Below are positions 6,900 to 12,846 of a stretch of DNA of 12,846 nt, one piece after another (position 1 is the first letter of the stretch; each line of letters begins with the position of its first letter). The DNA is taken from contig DEHG01000098.1 of assembly GCA_002351795.1 (NCBI GenBank), positions 16,296-29,141 of the forward strand, given 5' to 3'. The notes under the pieces were generated by a model. It was given only the letters and a program-made list of their open reading frames with translations. It had not been told where the DNA came from and made no database searches. A program made the position numbers and the translations under genes. The DNA comes from Ruminococcaceae bacterium UBA2806 (GTDB taxonomy: Bacteria > Bacillota > Clostridia > Oscillospirales > Acutalibacteraceae).

Positions 6900-6917
6900 A
6901 AAAAGCGGGTGTCCCGC
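6900..6917 (-). terminator. Intrinsic terminator of the exoA-ABC operon
   Basis: On the minus strand GCGGG-ACA-CCCGC is followed directly by TTTTT (6904-6900). The stem is short (5 bp) but GC-only and correctly placed, 37 bases after the DUF4340 stop codon. It ends only 21 bases before the traX start, so traX must be read through it or use a promoter inside or upstream of the hairpin. Confidence 0.68.
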
Positions 6918-6953
6918 AGAACAACACTGCTGACTGCCCGCCATTGATCTTGA

Positions 6954-8618
6954 TTATGCTGCGCTTTTCTCAGATGTATTGCTTTTCTCAGAAACTTCAC
7001 TTACTGCGCTTTCTGCTTTTGAATTTTCGCTTTGCTCTGAGCTTTCTGCATTTTCGTCCTCCTCGTCATCTATCAGACTGACTATTTTGCCTTTCTCAAG
7101 AACATCATGTGCCTGACCAATGAGAGTTTCTGCATATTCACGGTCTGTATAGCCTTCAACACGACCGTTAATGACAACGATATAAGAACCGTCGCTTCCC
7201 TTTTTGATCGAAAGAACATCATCTATCTTTTCACCGTCATCACCGCTGTATGAAAGCTCCGCCTTGAACACTTCTTCAAAGCCCTTATCGCTTGTGATAT
7301 CAACGCCTGTTCTGCCAAGACCGCCAATATTTTTGATAAGAGTATTGAAGTCAACATATTCAACAGAATTGCCGTCCGACGTAACGGTTGTGATCGTAAA
7401 CGCCTGCATGAGGTCGTTTTCCTGTCTGTCATGCCTGATATCATAGACCGTTGTCTTTCCGCCAGCCGTTATTACAGCCTTGTCCATTCTGTCAGTATTA
7501 GGATATACAAAGGCTATCGTCCTGAATTTCTTTTCGGTCACTCCGTACCAGCCCCCGACATCGGATTTCGTCATCTTAAAGATTATCTTTCCGCTGTCCG
7601 CCATGACATAACAGCTTCCGTCCTTTTCAGCCTCAGAAACTAATATCCCGACGCTTGTATCATCTGAAGCTCTGACCTTGATATTCATATAGGGCTTATC
7701 AAGACCAAACTTTTTCTTATCTGCATCAGTGATATCTGCCGCCGCTACAAATGAGCCTGTCAGTCCGTATATTGTCCTGCCGAAGCTCTGAGCCGCTTCC
7801 TGAGCGCATGGCGCTATATACGGTGAACGAATCTTATATTTGCTTACAAGGGAAATTGCAGGTTCCTTGTCGATCTCAAGCGGCTTTTCATAGCCCGTAC
7901 CGCTTATGCTGATGCTTTCTATCTCTACATCCTCATCGGTTTTATAATCGAACTTCTTTGTTATTGTTTTGTCAAACATCTGAAGCTTTTCAACAAGGAA
8001 GGAGCTTATGCTTTCGCTGTTGACAAGATAGACATTAGGATTCCTTTCTGTACGGAAATAAACGCCCATATCATTCGGCGCATCTTTTCCGACATACAAT
8101 GTTTCCTGACTGTTATCGCTGAATGTCACCTTAACGACAGACCGGGGCTTATCCAGTCCGAAATCCTTATATCTCTCTCCCGATTTATCAATAAGCTGTA
8201 AGGCTGTAACATATGAGCACTGATAGGCAAGCGCATCCGTTGCATCCTTGCTCAGCAGAAGCTTTTCCATGCCCTGCATCGTATAGCTCATATTAATCGA
8301 GACAGAGGATACTTCCTCTCGCATCCTGTTTAAAGATGTCTGGGAGCTTTCCTCTTCGGATGCATCCTGCATTTCCTTTGAAAGCTCTTCAAGCTCTTTT
8401 GTATAATCAAAGCCTAAAAGGGTATATTCCCCGCCGCTGTTTTTTACCGTGATCTCCTCAGGCTTTATGCTTGTCTTATCATAAAGCAGGATATCGAGGG
8501 TATCCGATGAAATACCGCTGTCCTCTGTATCGGGAATATTCAGTACAAATATCATAACGCCGACAAGCGCCGCAACGACAACAGCGGCTATGATAACAAC
8601 AGTAATATTCTTTTTCAT
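6954..8618 (-). CDS. DUF4340 domain protein, auxiliary component of a Gld-like ABC system
   Basis: A 554-residue protein with an N-terminal membrane anchor (about 5-27) and the rest predicted outside the cytoplasm. It contains the DUF4340 pattern twice: around 140-215 (LQLIDKSGERYKDFGLDKP, then VKVTFSDNS and VYFRTERNPNVYLV) and again around 285-350 (KKFGLDKPYMNIKV, CYVMADSGKIIFKM). The last 40 residues are Ser/Glu/Lys-rich and probably disordered. DUF4340 proteins are commonly encoded beside GldG-type proteins and ABC-2 permeases; their biochemical activity is unknown. The start lies 10 bases after the upstream stop codon and has only a weak ribosome site (GATGGTAATGGT), which suggests translational coupling. 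It is the last gene before the terminator at 6900-6917. Confidence 0.85.
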   Translation of the reverse strand: MKKNITVVIIAAVVVAALVGVMIFVLNIPDTEDSGISSDTLDILLYDKTSIKPEEITVKNSGGEYTLLGFDYTKELEELSKEMQDASEEESSQTSLNRMREEVSSVSINMSYTMQGMEKLLLSKDATDALAYQCSYVTALQLIDKSGERYKDFGLDKPRSVVKVTFSDNSQETLYVGKDAPNDMGVYFRTERNPNVYLVNSESISSFLVEKLQMFDKTITKKFDYKTDEDVEIESISISGTGYEKPLEIDKEPAISLVSKYKIRSPYIAPCAQEAAQSFGRTIYGLTGSFVAAADITDADKKKFGLDKPYMNIKVRASDDTSVGILVSEAEKDGSCYVMADSGKIIFKMTKSDVGGWYGVTEKKFRTIAFVYPNTDRMDKAVITAGGKTTVYDIRHDRQENDLMQAFTITTVTSDGNSVEYVDFNTLIKNIGGLGRTGVDITSDKGFEEVFKAELSYSGDDGEKIDDVLSIKKGSDGSYIVVINGRVEGYTDREYAETLIGQAHDVLEKGKIVSLIDDEEDENAESSEQSENSKAESAVSEVSEKSNTSEKSAA

Positions 8619-8628
8619 ACCATTACCA

Positions 8629-10215
8629 TCACTTTCTGCGTCTTACAACATAAACCATTATACCCGCTCCGACAATAAGGACAGGGATTATTGCAAACAT
8701 GATTATTCCCACCGTGACCGAGGTCTGTCTGCTGATACCCTGGAGTGAATAATCGGTGATGACCTTAGCATCGAGCTGGATAGTATTATTTGCTCTGTGA
8801 TTGAGATTATCCACTATATTAAGCCAGTATTGCTGATTTACAAACTGTGATTCCATTATTGTCTGGCTCCACATTTCCGTTGAACCTGAAACGATCATCT
8901 TTGACTGAGCCTTATCATTTCCGGAAACGCCCTGCATCATAACGCAGACATTTCTTGAAATATAATCCTCGGGATTCCAGTCGTCAGTTACGTCAAACGG
9001 GCAGACACCCGATTCTGATGAATACCTGATAAGCGGAGTAGTAACATCCTCTTTTGTAGGTCCGACTCCTCTTGCATAGTCCACAAGGACAGTCTGACCG
9101 TCGGAAGTAATATTATCGGTATACAGCTTTGACGCAAAGGAAGCGGCAATATATCTGTATGCGCTGTAGGAGCTTATCCCGCTCATCTGACGGCTCGTAT
9201 CCATATCAAATGCAAGTCCGTTTGATATGCAAAGACCGTATTCGTCAAGGAGTCCGTCAATATTAGGCAGTTCCGCCTTATTCCTGTATGCAATATATAT
9301 CATGCTCTTGCTGTACTTGCCGTCATTGTAAAGGAAGTCCTTTATCTTTTTGACAGCGGCCTCGGAATAATCCTTTGTCGGCGCAAAGGATATAATTGTA
9401 TTCACTCCGTCAGGGATATCCTGATTTTCCGCCTCGATTTCCTTTACATCATAATTGTTTGCAGTCAGCAGTCTTGTAAGATAGGAATAGCTGTCCGTTG
9501 TATTGTCCTTGATAATAACTATTTTATCAGTCTTATCGCTTGTGACCTTTACTATAGCGGTATCAAGCGCCGATTCCGCCTTTGATGAAGTGATATACTG
9601 ATACTGATTATTCATAAGCTCAAAATTAAAAAGATCCTCTTTATGAAGAACATTATATTTCTTGCCGCATTTTACGATGACGTCGCTTGTTGTAAGATTA
9701 TCATCGGGATAATCGTTTACAAAATTAGGATTTGAAACGATATCTTCATATTTTACGGAAACAAAGCCGTTTGAATCCTGCACCATTCTGTCAACAAGAT
9801 TTGTCATCTGCTTATAATATGTGGAATCAAGCATTTCATATGTTTTACGCTGTGTAAGGAATGTAATGCTGACCTTTTTCTTCATCCCGTCAAGAAGCTT
9901 GTATGTAGTATCGCTGAGATTATATGTACCGTTGCCTGTAATATCGGCTGTCAGCGCAGAAAAACGTTCCGTCAGCGCAGAAGCAATTACATTTATGATT
10001 ATCACGCCTGCAAGAACAAGAGCCGTAAGAACGACCGAGGTTATCCTGTGCTTATTCTTTCTTGATAAGCCCTCGTCTTTCTTTCCGGTTTCGGGCTTTT
10101 TAACGGGCTTTTCAGATTTTTCAGGCTTTTTCTTAACATCGTCAGCCTTGGCAATAACGACTTCCTCTTCCGTCTTTTCGGCTGTCTCGCTGTTTTTTAT
10201 CTCTTTTTCAGACAT
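8629..10215 (-). CDS. GldG-like ABC auxiliary membrane protein (ABC_transp_aux family)
   Basis: A 528-residue protein. Residues 1-56 form a Lys/Glu/Pro-rich cytoplasmic segment (repeated KKPEK-like motifs), a membrane helix spans 59-81, a large extracytoplasmic region covers 82-500, and a second helix at about 502-524 ends in VRRRK. The region after the first helix (ITGNGTYNLSDTTYKLLDGM, then KVSITFLTQRK) matches the usual start of GldG / ABC-type uncharacterised transport proteins (PF09822). Segments near 230-300 (KIVIIKDNTTDSYSYLTRLL, INTIISFAPT-like) resemble the intracellular-transport-type fold of that family. In Bacteroidetes, GldG works with GldA and GldF in gliding and secretion; Firmicute versions have unknown cargo. 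AGGAGGG lies 6 bases before the ATG and overlaps the permease stop codon 12 bases upstream, indicating one mRNA. Confidence 0.85.
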   Translation of the reverse strand: MSEKEIKNSETAEKTEEEVVIAKADDVKKKPEKSEKPVKKPETGKKDEGLSRKNKHRITSVVLTALVLAGVIIINVIASALTERFSALTADITGNGTYNLSDTTYKLLDGMKKKVSITFLTQRKTYEMLDSTYYKQMTNLVDRMVQDSNGFVSVKYEDIVSNPNFVNDYPDDNLTTSDVIVKCGKKYNVLHKEDLFNFELMNNQYQYITSSKAESALDTAIVKVTSDKTDKIVIIKDNTTDSYSYLTRLLTANNYDVKEIEAENQDIPDGVNTIISFAPTKDYSEAAVKKIKDFLYNDGKYSKSMIYIAYRNKAELPNIDGLLDEYGLCISNGLAFDMDTSRQMSGISSYSAYRYIAASFASKLYTDNITSDGQTVLVDYARGVGPTKEDVTTPLIRYSSESGVCPFDVTDDWNPEDYISRNVCVMMQGVSGNDKAQSKMIVSGSTEMWSQTIMESQFVNQQYWLNIVDNLNHRANNTIQLDAKVITDYSLQGISRQTSVTVGIIMFAIIPVLIVGAGIMVYVVRRRK

Positions 10216-10227
10216 TTATATCCCTCC

Positions 10228-10932
10228 TTACGCCCATCTTCTTTTCTCGATAACTCTGTCTGTAAGGAAAAGGAAAAGACAGGTAACGGAAACAAAAAAT
10301 ACAACATCAGAAAGCGAAACTATACCAAGAGCGAAATTATTATATTTTCCCTGGAAGGATAACGCATTGATAATATTGGTAAGCCATTCCCAATTCACGG
10401 TATATCCGATAGTATCAAGAAGGCTCAGCAGAACATTTATCACAAATGATACAATAGCGGCAACAACAGCGCTTTCTGTAAGAGAGGAAATAAATATTCC
10501 GAGGGCAACGAATGACGAACCCATTATTATCATGCCGAAAACATTGCCTATAATAACGCTCCAGTCGGGCTTAGCCATAAACGAAAGTGCAAGACCCTCG
10601 ATAATGAACGAACAAAGGCAAAGCGCAAACACCGAAAGTGCCGAAAGGAATTTTGAAATAACGACAGCGGGAATACCCACAGGCGCAGTCAGAAGAGCCT
10701 GATCCGTTTTATTTTTTTTGTCATCGGCAAATGTTCTCATCGTTATGAGAGGTATAACAAAAAGCACGATAAAGAACATACTCTGGAATACAGGGGACAT
10801 ATTCACACTGCCCGTATAAAGGCACTGTACATAGAAAAATATTCCGCTGAAAAACATAAATGCCGCAAGCACAGCATATCCTATCGGGGATATAAAATAT
10901 GACTGAAATTCTCTTTTATATATTGCTGACAT
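10228..10932 (-). CDS. ABC-2 type transporter permease, GldF-like
   Basis: A 234-residue inner-membrane protein with six helices at about 18-38, 50-66, 92-114, 127-150, 155-177 and 205-224. The cytoplasmic loop after helix 2, PLITMRTFADDKKNKTDQAL (61-80) followed by LTAPVG, is the typical ABC-2 / GldF signature. It would form the membrane channel with the ATPase encoded just upstream. The start codon lies 17 bases inside the end of the ATPase gene and has AAGGAGG 9 bases upstream, so the two are translationally coupled. Its small size is normal for the GldF group, where the extracellular domain is supplied by separate proteins, here the next two genes. Confidence 0.9.
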   Translation of the reverse strand: MSAIYKREFQSYFISPIGYAVLAAFMFFSGIFFYVQCLYTGSVNMSPVFQSMFFIVLFVIPLITMRTFADDKKNKTDQALLTAPVGIPAVVISKFLSALSVFALCLCSFIIEGLALSFMAKPDWSVIIGNVFGMIIMGSSFVALGIFISSLTESAVVAAIVSFVINVLLSLLDTIGYTVNWEWLTNIINALSFQGKYNNFALGIVSLSDVVFFVSVTCLFLFLTDRVIEKRRWA

Positions 10933-11881
10933 CAGCCGCCGCCTCCTTTGTATTTATCTTTCCGGTAATAATGCCGAGATAGGTATCTTCAAGAGAGAAT
11001 TCCACAGGATTCATTTCAAGTATATTGAAATCTGTTTTGGAGAAAGCCCTGAACACAAGCCTTCTGACATCTCTGCGGCTGTTTACGGTAAATTCACAGC
11101 AACCCTTTTCAGGCTCGCCCAGATCTGTAACATCCGTAACACCGTCAACCTTTTGCAGGATAGAGCGCACCTGCTGTCTGCGTCCCTCAACGATAACATG
11201 AAGCTTTGACGTTGCCGAGCCGGTTCCCGTAAGAGATGTTTTAAGCTCGTCCGCCACAATTTTACCGTCATTTATAATAAGTATCTTATCGCAGACCGCC
11301 TGCACCTCTGACAGCAGATGAGACGACAATATAATAGTATGTTTTTTCCCGAGATCACGGATAAGCCTTCTTATTTCTATTATCTGCTGAGGGTCAAGAC
11401 CTACAGTAGGCTCGTCAAGTACAAGCACAGGCGGATCACCGATAAGTGCCTGAGCAAATCCGATACGCTGGCGGTAGCCCTTTGAAAGATTCTTTATTAA
11501 TCTTTCCTTGACATCAGTGATCCTGACAAGCTCACAAATTGAATTTATATGCTCCTTCATAGGCTTTTTTACCTTTTTGAGTCTGAACATAAATTCAAGA
11601 TATCCTCTTACTGTCATATCATTATAAAGCGGCGGTATTTCGGGCAGATAGCCTATCTTTTTCTTTGCCGCTGTCGGGTTATCGAGAATATCTATCCCGT
11701 CTATCTCGACCGTTCCCGAATCGCATGACAGATAGCCCGTGATAATATTCATCGTTGTAGACTTTCCTGCTCCGTTAGGGCCGAGAAAACCGAGTATCTC
11801 TCCCTCCTCAAGCGAAAAGCTGACATTATCAAGAGCCTTATTTTTTACATAGTATTTTGTCAGATTTCTGACCTTTATCAT
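10916..11881 (-). CDS. ABC transporter ATP-binding protein, GldA-like
   Basis: A 321-residue cytoplasmic ATPase that powers the adjoining permease. Walker A is GPNGAGKST (34-42), the Q-loop region GYLPEIPPLY (77-86) carries Glu where classic proteins have Gln, the signature is LSKGY (132-136), Walker B is VLVLDEP (152-158), the D-loop is GLD (161-163) and the switch His is H188. About 110 residues after the nucleotide-binding domain form an extra C-terminal domain usual in this subfamily. An ATG two codons upstream at 11887 directly abuts the ribosome site AGGGAGGT (11888-11895); the ATG at 11881 gives the normal 6-7 base spacing and is preferred. The gap to the exoA stop codon is 27 bases with no terminator, so the ATPase is probably co-transcribed with exoA. 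Confidence 0.95.
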   Translation of the reverse strand: MIKVRNLTKYYVKNKALDNVSFSLEEGEILGFLGPNGAGKSTTMNIITGYLSCDSGTVEIDGIDILDNPTAAKKKIGYLPEIPPLYNDMTVRGYLEFMFRLKKVKKPMKEHINSICELVRITDVKERLIKNLSKGYRQRIGFAQALIGDPPVLVLDEPTVGLDPQQIIEIRRLIRDLGKKHTIILSSHLLSEVQAVCDKILIINDGKIVADELKTSLTGTGSATSKLHVIVEGRRQQVRSILQKVDGVTDVTDLGEPEKGCCEFTVNSRRDVRRLVFRAFSKTDFNILEMNPVEFSLEDTYLGIITGKINTKEAAADVSNI

Positions 11882-11908
11882 TTTCATACCTCCCTGTTAC
11901 GGTATACC

Positions 11909-12682
11909 TTAATCCGTGAAACACGAAATGTCAATATCAAGCAATACCGGACAATGGTCACTTCCATAGATATCCGAAAGAATATCCGCAGTCTGTATCT
12001 TATCCGCGATCCTGTCCGAAACAATAAAATAGTCGATACGCCATCCCGCATTGTTTTTCCTTGCATTGAACCGGTACGACCACCAACTGTATCTTCCCGT
12101 ATCCTCAGGATGCAGATACCTGAACGAATCTGTAAAGCCGCTTTCAAGCAGAATACCTATCTTCTCTCTTTCCTGATCCGAAAAGCCTGCATTTCCCCTG
12201 TTTGCCTTGGGATTTTTCAGGTCGATCTCATTATGCGCTGCATTGAGATCACCGCAGTATATGACAGGCTTTTCCTTATCAAGCTTCATAAGATACTCCC
12301 TCAGATCAGTTTCCCACTCCATGCGGTAATCAATCCTGAGCAGTCCGTCCTTTGCATTCGGAGTATAGACATTTACAAGATAAAAACTGTCCATATCAAC
12401 GGTTATCATCCTGCCCTCATGACTGTGCTGTTCGATATCCATGCCGTTAAGTATGACCTGCTTCGGGGTATGGGGCGTAAATACAGCCGTTCCGGAATAT
12501 CCCTTTTTCTCAGCGCTGTTAAAATATTTATTATATCCCTCAAGCGGAACCTCCGCCTGACCCTCCTGCATTTTTGTTTCCTGAAGGCACATGAAATCGG
12601 GCTTCAGCTCATTTACAACTTCAATAAATCCCTTTTGCATACAAGCTCTCAGACCATTGACATTCCATGAAACAAATCTCAT
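11909..12682 (-). CDS. exoA: Exodeoxyribonuclease III / AP endonuclease
   Basis: A 257-residue member of the exonuclease-endonuclease-phosphatase fold that cuts DNA at abasic sites and trims 3' ends in base excision repair. All catalytic motifs are present: NVNGLR (7-12), LQETK with Glu35, GRM (90-92), NVYTPN with Tyr106, CGDLNAAH with Asp145 and Asn147, the RIDY segment with Asp217, and GSDHCPV with Asp242 and His243. Trp214 and WWSYRFNARKNNAGWR (200-215) form the loop typical of the ExoA/Xth group that contacts the abasic site. Length is standard. AGGA lies 8 bases before the ATG, and a sigma-A promoter sits about 50 bases upstream. It heads a run of tightly spaced genes encoding an ABC system with no evident functional link. 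Confidence 0.97.
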   Translation of the reverse strand: MRFVSWNVNGLRACMQKGFIEVVNELKPDFMCLQETKMQEGQAEVPLEGYNKYFNSAEKKGYSGTAVFTPHTPKQVILNGMDIEQHSHEGRMITVDMDSFYLVNVYTPNAKDGLLRIDYRMEWETDLREYLMKLDKEKPVIYCGDLNAAHNEIDLKNPKANRGNAGFSDQEREKIGILLESGFTDSFRYLHPEDTGRYSWWSYRFNARKNNAGWRIDYFIVSDRIADKIQTADILSDIYGSDHCPVLLDIDISCFTD

Positions 12683-12727
12683 ATATTACGTCCTTTCCTT
12701 TTTGGTTTCATTTGCAATAACTAATCT

Positions 12728-12756
12728 ATTATAACATAAACTTAATGCAATTACAA
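12728..12756 (-). promoter_or_regulatory. Sigma-A type promoter upstream of exoA
   Basis: On the minus strand a -35 box TTGTAA (12756-12751; four of six matches to TTGACA) and a perfect -10 box TATAAT (12733-12728) are separated by exactly 17 bases. The -10 box lies about 45 bases before the exoA start codon. This is the best promoter in the window and probably drives exoA and the four ABC genes. Confidence 0.72.
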
Positions 12757-12788
12757 TTACTAAAGGATTTTTTTGACATAATTTATGA

Positions 12789-12829
12789 ACATTGAACATT
12801 CTACATTGAACATTCTACATTGAACATTT
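12789..12829. repeat. 14-bp tandem repeat, about 2.9 copies
   Basis: The unit ACATTGAACATTCT occurs at 12789-12802 and 12803-12816 exactly, and as a 13-base third copy (ending TTT) at 12817-12829. Each unit contains nested direct repeats of ACATT/GAACATT. It lies in the spacer upstream of the exoA promoter, in the last 60 bases of the window, so the neighbouring gene is unseen. Function is unknown; strand-slippage length variation is likely. Confidence 0.85.
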
Positions 12830-12846
12830 AGTATCCCACGCGGGCA

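Noticed and set aside
9821..10702. Plus-strand ORF (293 codons) antisense to the GldG-like and permease genes
   Set aside because: Low-complexity Ser/Thr-rich translation mirroring the opposite strand; the minus-strand genes have clear motifs and ribosome sites.
11954..12670. Plus-strand ORF (238 codons) antisense to exoA
   Set aside because: exoA carries every catalytic motif; this frame shows none.

Overview
The window looks like chromosomal DNA from a low-to-moderate GC Firmicute, most likely a Clostridia member of the Ruminococcus type. This is an inference from Shine-Dalgarno-rich starts, codon choice and protein style; no rRNA or other taxonomic marker is present. All convincing genes lie on the minus strand, so biological order runs from high to low coordinates. 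Plus-strand ORFs are shadows of these genes.

Right part (12846 to about 6900). A sigma-A-type promoter precedes exodeoxyribonuclease III. It is followed with short gaps or overlaps by an ABC-2 ATPase, a six-helix permease, a large membrane-anchored GldG-like protein and a DUF4340 protein. The last four form a complete Gld-like ABC system (ATPase, permease and two extracytoplasmic auxiliary proteins) of unknown substrate. A small intrinsic terminator closes the unit. A short tandem repeat lies upstream of the promoter, at the window edge.

Middle (about 6900 to 3340). A TraX-family membrane protein starts only 21 bases after that terminator. Its stop codon lies inside a 5-bp target duplication flanking a 119-bp MITE-like insertion with 9-bp terminal inverted repeats. 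An AT-rich palindromic spacer follows, then a small P-loop kinase-like protein, a hairpin, and aspS (aspartyl-tRNA synthetase) with an extended -10 promoter.

Left part (about 3340 to 1). Two tandem paralogous secreted von Willebrand factor A (vWA) proteins are present. The upstream copy is a pseudogene with an in-frame TGA and an out-of-frame internal deletion. The downstream copy is intact as far as visible: signal peptide, complete MIDAS metal site, beta-rich extracellular region, one membrane helix, then a cytoplasmic tail of near-identical 26-residue repeats (78 bp in DNA) that runs off the left edge. This anchored vWA protein with an intracellular repeat array, beside a decayed paralog that lacked the array, is the least familiar part of the window. 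The Gld-like operon and the MITE at the traX stop codon are the other points of interest.
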